Origin: Acanthaster planci
Lineage: Eukaryota; Echinodermata; Asteroidea; Valvatida; Acanthasteridae
Reading direction: 5' to 3'
NCBI RefSeq assembly: GCF_001949145.1
Contig: NW_019091388.1
Coordinates: 1,766,289-1,830,288, forward strand
Length of the DNA stretch: 64,000 nt
Part shown: piece after piece, positions 29,230-40,420 of the stretch
Position numbering within the stretch: position 1 is the stretch's first letter
How the letters are laid out: each line of letters begins with the position of its first letter
Notes under the pieces: generated by a model
The model's input: the letters and a program-made list of their open reading frames with translations, nothing else
Told to the model about the DNA's origin: nothing
The model's database searches: none
Translations under genes and position numbers: made by a program

Positions 29230-31068
29230 TTATAATAAGTTACCGAAATCCAAAGAAACTGGTTTCCGGTTGGAAATCTGTGCGTAGATCGTCTCCTCCG
29301 CAGTGCTTACTGTGGATTGTCTGGTCGAGTCACCGTTTGATCCTGAGCTGCTTGTCGAAGAATCAAGATCTAAGTCAGCGTACATTAAATTAGTTTCCGC
29401 TGTTTTGGAGCCTCCCGATTTTGTTCCACTGAAGCCATTGATGTCCAGGTTCCATTTGACTCGTTTAGATGTCTTCTTTGGCTGGACGCACAGTGTAGAG
29501 TCCGTTCCTTCTGCGTGGTTTGCTGCGGAGCTGGTAGGCCGCAGGGCCGGCCTCCTCTTGAAGCCGTTTCTCCTCCGCTTGTTAGACACCGCCTTCAGTG
29601 GAATCCCGGAGCTGGATAAGAACTGGTCCTCTTCCAGGTTCCGGGGCTGGCCCCGTCTAGGTTTATCCGGCACTGCGTACAGTGGGCAGGCTTCGGTAGT
29701 CACGATGGGCTGCATTTGGACCGTGGTGTCGGCTGTCTTGGTCGGAGAGCTTACGCCGAAGTACTCCTCGCTACTGCCGCCTCGAACCTTGTCGTACCGG
29801 AGGCTAGACGCCAACGGTTTCCTGCGCTTCTGCCTGCGGCGACGCACGCAGAAGATGCAAATGATGACAACGAGTGTGGCCAGGATTGCTGCAGAGACGG
29901 CAACAATTGGCGTAATGGGCAGCGTGATCCCAGTCGGTTCAGCAGTAATGGGACGCCGAGAGTTCCCTCTAGCTGACAGTGATGAGGTGGAGCTAGTAGC
30001 GAGAGTGGTGTTTGCAGGAGGTGAAATTGTCGTCTTATCATTATGTGCCCAGGAGGTACTGTTAAACTTCAAGCCAACGGTAGTGACTATGTTAGGGGGA
30101 ATCACATTGACCATGGCAGTTGCACTGCCTGACAAGCCGCTGGGGGTGGAGACAAAGCAGGTGGCGGTGATGTTTTCTCGCACTGATGAGATTTCCACAG
30201 ACTGGCTGGAAGGATTGAGACAGTAGCGGTTCGCAGGCAGTTCTCTCCGGGTCAGTGTGTCTCTGATCTCCCATCGGTACCTTGCGATGTTGGGCTCACC
30301 GAACCCTCGACAATCCAAGGATGCACGGGTTCCTTCTTCTGCTGTCAGCTGCGCCGGTGACACCTCTGCTGTCGGAAATATCTCCAGGGGTCTCACGGAG
30401 CAGGTTCTTGGCCCGCTCAGGACCGGGGACGTCATGGTGCAAGTGAAGTCCACTCCGTTATCCTTCGGCATCAACTGCCACTGAAGGGCCACGGGGGATG
30501 TCGTGCTGGCCAAGACCTCACCGGAGTCCCCTCTGTGATACGAGACCAAGGGTGGCGGGTTACCTGTTGAGGTACAGCGAAGGGTCACCCAGTCGCCGAC
30601 CTGAGCTGCAGTTCTTCGACTCGAGTCCACACGGCATTCTGGTGACCCAGGGTCCGGTGGGATGTACACTGTCAAGGTAGAACTCGCCACCGACGTGGCC
30701 AGTCCTTCTGGAAACGCATGCTGGCAGATGTAAGTCCCACTGTCGGACTGCCGGAGATATTCTATCCTCAGATTAAACTGCTCTCGACTGGGATCGCCGA
30801 GGATCGTCAGTCGTGTCTCCAGCTCATCGGGGAGCCGCCTATATATGACTCTGTTTATGCTGAGATATCGGTGGGTCTCCTGGTGGTACCAGTGCACCCT
30901 CCTTTCCCCAACATTCCGCAAGTCGCAAGTGAGTACGACCGTGTCGCCCACGTTTGCGGCAACCTGCGCTTGTGGGCCTTCGTCGAGGCTCAGTGAAGCT
31001 GTGTACTGAAGGCTGATGGTCGCCAGTACAGCAGAGAGAGCGAGTGTGCCTGCTCCAGCGCTCGGCAT
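29230..31068 (-). CDS. intronless three-Ig transmembrane receptor with ITIM/ITSM-type tail
   Basis: A 612-residue type I membrane protein in one uninterrupted frame. I chose the ATG at 31066-31068 because it starts a clear signal peptide (MPSAGAGTLALSAVLATISL); the frame opens 37 codons further upstream. Ig domains: V-like, Cys48-Cys115 with SDSGTYIC; second, Cys165-Cys210; third, Cys253-Cys304. Potential N-glycosylation sites at Asn299, 336 and 353. A Ser/Thr-rich stem precedes the membrane helix (about 383-407), followed by a stop-transfer RRRRQKRRK. The tail has LRYDKV (Tyr425), LMYADL (Tyr563) and TIYAQI (Tyr595). The first two fit the ITIM consensus, the last the ITSM consensus; these recruit SHP-type phosphatases or SH2 adaptors in vertebrates. 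Cell-surface signalling in immunity or adhesion is inferred; no orthologue is recognised. Confidence 0.9.
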   Translation of the reverse strand: MPSAGAGTLALSAVLATISLQYTASLSLDEGPQAQVAANVGDTVVLTCDLRNVGERRVHWYHQETHRYLSINRVIYRRLPDELETRLTILGDPSREQFNLRIEYLRQSDSGTYICQHAFPEGLATSVASSTLTVYIPPDPGSPECRVDSSRRTAAQVGDWVTLRCTSTGNPPPLVSYHRGDSGEVLASTTSPVALQWQLMPKDNGVDFTCTMTSPVLSGPRTCSVRPLEIFPTAEVSPAQLTAEEGTRASLDCRGFGEPNIARYRWEIRDTLTRRELPANRYCLNPSSQSVEISSVRENITATCFVSTPSGLSGSATAMVNVIPPNIVTTVGLKFNSTSWAHNDKTTISPPANTTLATSSTSSLSARGNSRRPITAEPTGITLPITPIVAVSAAILATLVVIICIFCVRRRRQKRRKPLASSLRYDKVRGGSSEEYFGVSSPTKTADTTVQMQPIVTTEACPLYAVPDKPRRGQPRNLEEDQFLSSSGIPLKAVSNKRRRNGFKRRPALRPTSSAANHAEGTDSTLCVQPKKTSKRVKWNLDINGFSGTKSGGSKTAETNLMYADLDLDSSTSSSGSNGDSTRQSTVSTAEETIYAQISNRKPVSLDFGNLL

Positions 31069-31878
31069 GATTTCTGCGATTTCTTTGGTATGTATGTTGA
31101 CTCTGAACTCCGTTGAGTCGTTGTGCACATCAGCCTTTATCAAAATGGGGAGAGACTTGACACGGGTCGCCTTATACACTAGCAGGCCTCGGTTGATTCA
31201 GTTTCCGGTATGACGACGGGCTACCGTGGCCCATTGCATGAATACACAGCCTAGGTCGGTTTCTGATCCATGACTCATACTAGTCCCTGGCCCTGAGCGT
31301 TCAAGTTCAACGTACCCGTGTCAAACGGCTTGATTCAGTGCGTCATTAACACACACTGTGGCCTTGGATGGTATACCCGGGATATACCCCCTTAGGACTA
31401 GTGTCAGGCGGTGAGGTGACGTCACTCGTTATTGGACTGTCATTCTCACATAAGAGTTTATTTAACACAATGAATTTGCCGTGGGTTATTGCCAATATAC
31501 AGAACCCTTTAAAACCAGAAAGACCAACTCGAACCAATCATATTCTCTCAGGAATGGAGACGCGGTTCATGATTCACTGCATGCAGCTTCAGATAAGTAT
31601 TGAACATGGTTGCCGCCTCCCAGTTAAAGTTGAGAGGTAAACGTTCAATACGTTCATCACCGCACATTTTCATGAACATCTTTTGAAAACAGACTGTACC
31701 CTTCCCTTTATTTTACTTCAACTGAAGCGGGTCTGTGTTCCATGCATAGAGCTCTATAAGAAACTAGGGTGCTGTGTTAACACAGGGTACAGAACAAAGC
31801 ACGCGTGCGGCTACGCAATGGTAGGTAGGGCAGACCCCAACCTCGACTCCGTGGGCTGCGTGCGCGTTCCTTCACTAG
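31069..31878. other. upstream region of the Ig receptor gene
   Basis: Probable 5'UTR and promoter of the minus-strand receptor. A near-palindrome, ggtatacccgggatatacc at 31369-31387, is the only notable structure. No TATA box or second exon was identified. Confidence 0.4.
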
Positions 31879-31955
31879 CGTTAGATTGCGCAAGGCATGG
31901 TCGGAGCCAACATGGTGCGGCAAGATCGTACCCATGAGGACGAAGTTGGGCAGAC
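31879..31955 (+). repeat. dispersed repeat, copy 2
   Basis: Matches 13459-13540: tagattgcgcaaggcatggt, gccaacatggtgcggcaaga and gacgaagttgggca. Same orientation as copy 1, about three positions in four alike. Family unknown. Confidence 0.6.
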
Positions 31956-32057
31956 CCGTGCGCGCGCGTATTTGCAAATACATGTACTGTACATGTACGA
32001 ACCTCCGATGTGTCTCATTTTGGGATGCTCTGCTGAAACACCAAACTGTCTCATTAA

Positions 32058-32497
32058 AGGTCTGTTTATTTCACTCAGATCTGGAGGTTAATCAGTGATC
32101 AAAACGCTGGTTCACTCCATCCATCAGGCTGGTCTGGTGCCAAGGAACCATCGACGGATCACAGCCCAAGATTCATGCATAACAAAAAGGCTCTTGCGCA
32201 GATCCGAATCGCGATCAGTGATCCGACGTTGGTTCACTGACACTAGAACCCTCCTAATGGGTGGTGCGAACCAGCCTTGCGACCACTGATCCAATTTCAG
32301 ATCCGTGTGAAGCAAACAGGCCCTCAGACCCGGATATCCCTGTGTGGAAGAAGCAGGCCCTTAATGTGGTCTTAAATTCACACGGATCTGGATCTCGATC
32401 AGTAATTCCAAGGTTGCCTCGCGCCATCTTTAAGGTAGGATCTGCTAGTGAACCAACGTCAGGCACTGATCTGGATCCTCGTGAAACAACAGGCCCA
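32058..32497. repeat. cluster of six alternately inverted copies of a ~60-bp unit
   Basis: A unit resembling ggcctgtttgtttcaca, cggatctggat, gatcagtgatcc and gacgttggttcact recurs with alternating strand: + at 32058-32117, - at about 32130-32192, + at 32186-32245, - at 32255-32325, + at 32355-32420, - at 32437-32497. Neighbouring copies can fold on each other. Copies are diverged. No coding frame or target duplication was found, so its origin as a foldback transposon is inference. Confidence 0.72.
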
Positions 32498-34066
32498 GCA
32501 GAGCTGTTTATCGAGTAGAGCCAACTTCAGACTATGAAACCAAAATGGCTGTTCATTATGTGTGCAGTCCTGCATGCAGCTATTGTGTACTAACTGCCCA
32601 TGTGCACTGACGCATAATCCATCATTTTGATTCCAACAGTTTAGACGCTCATGTCGCAATTCTCTCTTTAAACAGTTTTGGGCCCCAGATGAGAACAGCG
32701 CCCTCAAGCATTTTTTATCACATACTTTATATAAAAAGTGTACTGATTGAGGCCACCGGCGGCCATGCCTTGCCGAATACACCATTACCATGCCGAATAC
32801 ACAGGTGATGGGTGGCTCTCATGCCACTGTACCATTGATGCTGCAAACGAATTTGGTTCGAAATGACGGCCAAGCCTTTGCATAAGCTTTTTATTCGGCA
32901 CGGTAAGATGGCCACTGGTAGCTTCAATGGCCTCTATATAGAAATTAAGGGCATTGTCTGTGAGTCCATATTTTGTATGACGTCCGTGATTTTTTACAGC
33001 ATCCGCTGGTCTTGGTGACAAGCATAATCACCGTGCATATCTTTTGTTTATCACGGACTTTTCACAATTAAGTTTCACAAATCAAACTGTTAATATGATC
33101 AAACTGCCAAAATGCGTTCTCTGTCAGCATTTATTCAAATCGAAACAAATTGGAGCAGTGTCAGCCTTGGCAATTAGTCAGACTCCATTTTGACGATTGC
33201 ACTCTTACTTCCAGGAATCAGCGCAGCCGGGTGACTCACCGTCCTGTTGGCAAATGAAATAGAAGCAAATGACAGAACAGAATCGATCCCATAATCTCGC
33301 AGTTTACGAACCTTCAACGTTCCTCCGCCGTGATTTCGTCTTTTTAGCTTTTTGACGGGAAACCCCCATATTTTCCGGACGCTGAAAATTTAAAATGTAC
33401 CGGAGGGCGCATCTTTAACACGAAATCGGTATCACTTTCTTGCGAATTTTCATTTTTAACTCTATAATTTAAACAACCATACTCTATGATGGTATTCTGC
33501 GTTTTTTTTCCCATTGCTATTTTACTTTCTCATATAGGACACACGCATTAACTGAAGCTTGTCACGATCGAGTGGGGACGATCTTTTGGTCCGTCTCCCT
33601 GGTCAGAAAGTTGGATGGATATTAACCCCCCCCCTTCTTGTTGCTCCTACGCAAACAAGTGTGNCTTCTTGATGTCAGCAAACTTGGAACAGCAGTCTTC
33701 GTGTACAAACGTTTATCGACAAAGCACTTCACCCGGACGTTTGACCTACTTTTCCACGCTGAACAGTGTTCACAGTCAAGCGCCCAATTTCACGGCGCTG
33801 CTGAGCACACGATTTCATATACCAGGCAAGATATGGGACGGAGGGGTACCCCCCTTACCCGTCCAATCCCTATACACACTCTAGACAATTGTTACCTAAC
33901 ACATCCCCCTAGAAGTGTGTAAAGAATTCCTGAGATACCGATCAAACAATGACCAACACAAAGGCGGGGGGGTTCTCTCCGTCCCATATCTTGCTTCAAA
34001 TGCGATTTCACGCTAACAGAGGCTACACATAATTTAATGGAGACCGGAAGCAGGAAGCACAGCCAA
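32498..34066. other. intergenic DNA with a small inverted repeat
   Basis: No gene seen. It includes one ambiguous base at 33664 and an 18-base exact inverted repeat described separately. Confidence 0.5.
33826..33994. repeat. 18-base inverted repeat pair
   Basis: gcaagatatgggacggag at 33826-33843 recurs inverted at 33977-33994, each followed by a C/G-run, with 133 bases between. It could be a decayed inverted-repeat element. Confidence 0.65.
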
Positions 34067-34260
34067 GGGCGTGTTGACCTTGGAAGAAAAATTTGCTTAA
34101 ACTTACTGACGTAATAAAAGAAATCTCTGTGCTCGCACAACCGTTCACAACTTCGCCAAGCACCGCCATGAAATAGTGCTTGAGATTAGCAAATATTTCT
34201 GCTAAAGTTAGCACGATTTTTCTGCTAAGTGTTTAGCAGCTCCGTGACATTGGGCCCTTA
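34067..34260 (+). repeat. dispersed repeat ending in attgggccct, copy 1
   Basis: Shares with 44322-44503 the order: accttggaagaaa, taaacttactgacgtaa, gcacaacc, ccgccatgaaatagtgct, gctaaagttagcacgattt and a final cattgggccc. Same orientation in both. It is probably the 3' part of an unclassified interspersed repeat. Confidence 0.8.
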
Positions 34261-37200
34261 TATCATGCCCCTTCTACCCACTTCCAAAACCAGAATGTGT
34301 ACACCTTAAAAACGCCGCTTTGTACCGGTATTTAAAAAACCTTTTGTACCCACTTCTTTTTAACAACTTTGACCCACATGCTTAGATACCGGTACTAATT
34401 TTGAAGTGTGTTTGGGAACGTGTTTAAAAGCTAAACGCTTTTCCGTGTCGTTTTTAGCTTTGTGAAATCCGCTCAGCATTTTCAGAATTCTAAAATGTTT
34501 TTCAACGTAAACATATTGTAGGTGAAACTTCTTACAAAAAAAAATGGGCAGAAAAAGTGCTTAGAAATATGTTTTACGTTTGTGGCTTCATAGAATAAAT
34601 CCACGTGAACCGTTTTCGCGGCGGTTAAAATTGCTTTTCAGGCTGGTTCTGTTTCTTGCCTCAGCTTAACTTAAATACCCATAAGGCGGTATTTAAATTA
34701 ACATTGTTATTTTAGGCTCGAAGTCGTCCCTGCTCCTCATTGTCATTGCATTTATTTCTTGAATTTACCGTACTGTCACGGTAAACCACAAGCTTCCATC
34801 CGGTAATAACTGGATGTATATGAAATTCACAGGGAGAAGGGTTTCACCATTCGTCGAGTATGTCTTTAGCGCTGACTAATTGACGAGCGATCACTGTTGT
34901 TTTGGTACAGAAGACGTAGTGTCAATGCCTCATTAGTTGTCAAGACGTCGAGGAATTTTCTGAATGACTTCTTGGTATGCCGACCGAGGGTTAAGTCTCA
35001 CGCCTGTTTCATACGGGCGTGTTATGGGGTCGTTGCAACCAAACATAAGTAAGAGCGACTTGCGTCGACACAATTAAATTTTGGTTAGCATGGAGGAATT
35101 AGCAGGCGAACTTAATACATGCATTTGCATTGGGTTCGGCCCACGAAAAGAGGATTTCTAAAACAAAGTCGCTCTGGTGTCGTTTCGAGCTCCTCCAAGT
35201 GTCGATCTTTCGCCTGCTGGCACGCCTCGGCGTTCCTAATTGTTTCAGACGTCGAACTTTTGGTTCGGCGCGACTCTAGAACGCCTGTCTGAAACGGGGT
35301 TATTAGTCACTCACAGAGGGATTGTCAGCATTCACTTGATACAGCTTATAGCAAACTCCTTTCTTAATACCATGCTCCCTGTCGACGATGGCAATACTGT
35401 TGTCCTCTGGAATATTCATCGACGTCTTGACAACACTATAGATAGACAATACAGGCGCATTGACACTGCTTCTTCACCAAACAATTACGGTGTAGTCCCC
35501 GCCAATCATCAGTCATCAGAGCCGAAGACATGACTCCAATCAGTCGTCAATCTCTATTACATTCACGTAAGTCCGAGTCTGGTTCTAAATCTGCTATTCA
35601 ATATTAAATTGTTTTTACCATCATTTAATAATTATGATTTATCAACCACTGGCTTTTATCACTGGTTTTTGCACTTGTCCTTGTACTGTTTTTCATATAA
35701 CTGTTACTGAGGAAAAAAATTGAGGAAAACGTCCAAATCCCCGTACAAAGTGAAGGGAGTTTGCCCCCTTGCCTAGACATGAATGCAATAAATGAAACAA
35801 CCTCCGACCAAGAGAATGACTGGAAAAAAGTTTGGCCCAATTTATTCGCCTGGGCTGACGAGTGTATCATCTGGGCGGGTTATCATTTAGAGGATTACTG
35901 TCGAAATTTTGAAATACACATAACTATACATGTAATCTACCTTGGCGAAATATTAATCCGCGTGGGAGAATCAGTAATTTGCTCAGGCGAATTTGCGATG
36001 CCAAATTGTTATGTCTTGTCCTAAATACACTTCCGTAGGCATAGCCTGTACCGCTTTGGTGATTGTGATTGTACGTGTACTTCCCGTTTGACTAATCAGA
36101 CTTTTTGTATGACTAATTTCTCAAATGTGTGCGTTCCAATTTACATGAATCATCCTGTATATTTAATCATTTGCCGTGAGGATGTAAATACTGCACGAGT
36201 ATATCGTGATTACAAATCAGTCTAGTCCTCTCTGAAATTGATGACCAGCTATTATCAATTTGAATTGCATGATAAGCGACTGAACATTATTGGTTGGCTG
36301 ATTTATTTTATCTGCAAGATCGTTCTTTCTTACTGGGAAAATATTTAGGTCTTCTTTAAAACTGATTTACTGACATATGCTTTCTTTTTGTTAATGCTTT
36401 TTCGAAGTTTTTCAGTTTGACGTTGATGTTAAATAGGCGAAAGAACACGAACTTCCATAAACAAAATGCTTCGGCCTTCGGTTAGGTTTAACATGCAATG
36501 ATACCCGTTTGCTTAAGCTAACTCCGGAAATTACCGCGGAAATATATAGGCCCTTTGTGGATTCCCGTGTAATCATTGTATTGATTTGGGTCACTGGACA
36601 TTTTATGAAGTACATATGTTATGAGTCACGGTATTTATATTCTTGCCCGTCGAGACACGGTCCGCCGTGAAGGCCAGAGGGCGCCTTTTCTTATTTGATG
36701 AGTTGAAGAAACTAGTCTTAGCATTGGCCTGAAGCCTAAATATTAATATGCTCTCAGAGCATCATTCTCCACCAAGCCATATTCGAACCACAGACAAATC
36801 TGTGATTAAGACGAATGTCTGTGGCATAATCCAACGGGACGCCGTACCTACGATGCCACCACAGTGGTGCTACCCCAAATGGCCCGCGCCTTCTTGAACT
36901 TGACGCCCAAGAGCACTTGGCAAGTCAGCACCCTATTGGTTGAAAAGGCATACGCGCACGGATCACCCGTGAAACAAGCACGGTGCCATGTCGCAGTCTC
37001 TCTAAAATAGTAAACATGCACTGTATTATAAAAGTACCCATGCCCATGTTAATGCGATCCCCCTCATACTCGCCAATCGGAACCGACTTTAGAAACTGTG
37101 GAGCTATAGAACCTGAAAGCTGACCCCTGATGGCGCGCTTCGGAACCCTTGGATAGGAAAAATAACGTGCAAAGATTTTAGAATTCGTAATATTTTTTCG

Positions 37201-38054
37201 GTCAGTTACTTCTTAAAAATCCAACTCGGAAAAGGGGCTTTGGAAAATATTTGCTAGTATATCAATTTATAGAAATTGAAAAATCACCTGACCTAAAAGA
37301 TAAATATCCTGCTAAAAATTGACCAATCATTTCTGCAAATCTAAAATACATGAAGAACAGTGCAATGAGGCAGTTGCGTTCGCAGATGAACATTTACGGT
37401 TTGAAATTTTATGGTAGTCGTCGGTGAAAGCCGAAATAAAAACAGATCAAGATATTTTACACAGTCGTATAATTTATAAGTAATAACTTAAACCAATACT
37501 GTAATTCAATTACGAAAGATTCTAATCTTTTATCTAAGCTTTGCTTACAACAACTGCGTGATGGCAACTAGAACTCAACGGAATCTGGAACCTATCGACT
37601 GCAAGTATTATTTGCAACGTTGTACAATCTCGTTTTCACGTAAGCACGGGCAGTAAAAACAAACATGCATAAACATGGAGACCTAGGTACAATATCGCCT
37701 GAAGTGAAAGGTTGTTAAGAGAATTCGTTTTTTACCGATTTCCATGTGACTTTTCCTACCTATTACTTGAGGAAAACAAAGGTAACATTCCAATATGAGT
37801 GTTTTATGGGGTGGTTTCCGTTTTCAGTTGGGAATTATTCTTCCAAAAATTATCGAACGTGATAAGACGGCCCAGCGTAAAATCCCCACCGGAGGACCAC
37901 GCGAGGGTTCCGGAAACTCGCTGCGTGACCTTTTGCTTTCAGGCTCTGTGCAAAGCTGCAGAGTTATTATCGGTTGCTGTGAGATACCAACCGATCGACA
38001 CTGTTCTCGAAAATTGTCGTTTGAGGAGGCACTCTGAGCCAGGCACTTCGTGCA
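34261..38054. other. intergenic DNA, no gene seen
   Basis: No supported gene. A hairpin with arms ccacagaca and tgtctgtgg lies near 36788-36830. The last few hundred bases become richer in CpG and lead into a promoter-like segment. Confidence 0.5.
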
Positions 38055-38092
38055 TGACGTCACCACTACACGGATATCGACACGTGCACGTG
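38055..38092 (+). promoter_or_regulatory. promoter-like cluster: CRE and two abutting E-boxes
   Basis: TGACGTCA (full CREB/ATF site) at 38055-38062 is followed by CACGTGCACGTG at 38081-38092, two abutting CACGTG E-boxes of the bHLH type. They lie 135-170 bases before a consensus splice donor at 38228. This suggests a transcription start on the plus strand, possibly for the gene with coding exons from 42075. Confidence 0.5.
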
Positions 38093-38227
38093 TGTATTGG
38101 AGAGTGAGCGCGCGCACGATGGTCGCATGAATATGTTTATTTTAGTTCGCGACTTCGTGTATCATCAAGAAATTTGTCTTTGAGCGTTGAGGATTCGCCG
38201 GCACACCAACGTGATGACATCGATGGT
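38093..38227 (+). other. candidate non-coding first exon
   Basis: Ends at the consensus donor gtaagtac (38228). The transcription start is unknown. It would pair with the acceptor gtag at 42071-42074, whose exon has 20 untranslated bases before ATG. This is inferred from sites only. Confidence 0.35.
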
Positions 38228-39452
38228 GTAAGTACAATGGATTTTGCTTTTATTATTCCACACTTTACAGGAATAAAATTGAGAACATAGTTCTTCAGTT
38301 GAGAGAAAGGAAAAGACCATGTTGTTTGTGTCCTTCTAAAACTAATCTTATACATGCTGTATGAAGGACTAGGATCAACACTACGCATGCCTACACTCAC
38401 TGGCTATATCTACAGTACATGTGCATGGCCCATTTCTGTGAAAATGACATGAGTAACTTTAGCAGGCCTATTATATGCCCACTAAGATTTTGCACTCATC
38501 TCGCAAATTGTTTATCTCTCTAGTCGTTGGGTCCGATGTGCTCTCCAGTACATGCAGCTGTAATACTAGGCCATCCTATCATGACATAACTTGCGCAACT
38601 TCACTTTGGCATGCTGTGCATATTTGAATTGTGAAATGAAAATTGACGCGACTGCATCAGGATGATATTGATCAGTCAGTAATACTGAAGCAACTGAGAC
38701 TCTTAGGAATTGCCTTTTTAAAGATTTGGATATGGTCCAAATGGCAATGGGCAATGTACACACACTATATACTCGTTCATGTCAGTGTGAATATGCCCAA
38801 GCCCCCCCTCCCTGTTTTTTAACTTTATTTTACCATGCAAGACTGATGGGCTATGCGTTTATATGTCTGAGGTGCCGCGGCATGCACAAAATGGGAAAAC
38901 AGGACACAACAAGGTTTGGAATGCTTGGTACATGTATGTTTATAAAGGTAGGCTAATATGTCCAAATACAAAAGGATTTGCATGGAATCATGCAAATACA
39001 TTCTGTTCATGGAATTTTGAAAGGTTCCATGATTGACTTAGTAGTTTACGATAAGGAGTTGAAGTTTGTACTGTAGTGTGACATGTTACAGCAGACTGCC
39101 AGAAGTCATTAAGTCCGTCATGTGTCTGTGCTGGGTCCGATGTCCACAAGCAGGGCGGAGTCAGACCCTTCAGTTCTTGGGGTAGATAAGTGCCAATAAT
39201 TTTTTCGGCTGTTTTCAATAAAATTTTCCTTGAGAATGAGAGCAGTCATTTAGCTTGAGGTACCCAGGCTAAAGGAGGTATTTACACCATCAATCGCAGA
39301 GGGTTTCCTCATCATTCTTCCATTTCTTCCCAATGATCGCACCGTACCGTACATTTGTGTGCATCACACAGTGCACATGCAGTGACAACTAAGGGCCACT
39401 GTAGCTGAGCTAGTTTTGCATGTCGTTTTGACAATTTTTGAAGGTGGCAGTG

Positions 39453-40420
39453 ATTATGCACCTGTCAATTATAATCCCATCCCCGGGGGACCCTGGACTA
39501 GCGGGGACTTAGCGGGGAAGATAAAACAGGGCCAGCGTGATAGTCCCAACCAAGTCCTCGTAATTTGCCCGGCCAGAGCGGGGCACCCTTTTTTGTATTC
39601 CCCAATTGATCCCCGGCCCCAGCATGCTGGGCATCATTGTGGTAACCCCCGCGCAATCCTGGGGCTGGTGTGCCGGTTGTTGTGACCAATCCCTGCACCA
39701 TCCCTGCCCCAGCGTGCAGGGTTGTGAAGCAACAACCGTACAACTTAAAATAAGTAACTAATAACTTTCATTAATTTCTAAAAGTCCCCTACTCTTCTGG
39801 GACATTTCTAAGATGACATCAAGTTGTTCGTTGTTACGTGCTGTGTGGAGACCAATTGAAACGCTCGTTATGTACATGTGGCCATGGCCAGTGCCAGCCC
39901 ATGAGACAATTATCAATTATCACAACACTTCATTCATTTATTGAAGATTGATCAAGATAACCAATGATTTGAAATGCATCGCCAAAAGACATGTGACTAA
40001 TGCTACCTAGTTGAAAGATTAAATTACCTTATGTGTGAATCATTTGGCAGTCCATAGAAAGTGGGGGCAATGTTTGTAAAAAAGAAAGGTCTGTATTTTG
40101 TACGCACTGATCCAAAAATGAGGTGTCATCTTTGTCAGGTTTTCCTCTGTCAGGGTAGGGGAAACAGTTTGTATTTCATATCGAAGGTCAGTGCTATAAA
40201 ATTTTACCGATAGACGGTGTAACAAATTGTACAACCCCGGCCAAGTCCCTGCTATCATCTGGGTCAGCAGGGAAGCCATTGTATAACCCTGGCCAAGTCC
40301 CCGCTATCGTCCCGACCGGGCGGGGCACCTTTTTCTTGGATATCCCCAGGTACGTCCCTGCTACATTTTCGAAAGTCCTGGGTCCCCCGGGGCCGGGATT
40401 ACAATTGACAGGTGCATTAT
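39453..40420. mobile_element. 958-bp non-autonomous terminal-inverted-repeat element
   Basis: The element is 39458-40415. Its ends gcacctgtcaattataatcc and, inverted, gcacctgtcaattgtaatcc continue as inverted repeats for about 43 bases through ccccgggggaccc. Both sides carry attat (39453-39457 and 40416-40420), a likely 5-bp target duplication. Subterminal sequence is full of related pieces: gcggggact, aaccctggccaagtcccc (twice near the right end, 40229 and 40278 onward) and gcggggcacc (both ends). The central part is AT-rich with no transposase. The family is not assigned. Confidence 0.85.

Noticed and set aside
29303-30226. A 307-codon plus-strand frame opposite the Ig receptor
   Set aside because: It is antisense to a well-supported coding sequence, shows no domain, and has composition explained by the opposite strand's GC-rich codons.
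31069-31179. Upstream in-frame ATG adding 37 residues to the Ig receptor
   Set aside because: The added residues are not a signal peptide and would bury the clear one that starts at 31068. The downstream start fits a membrane receptor better.
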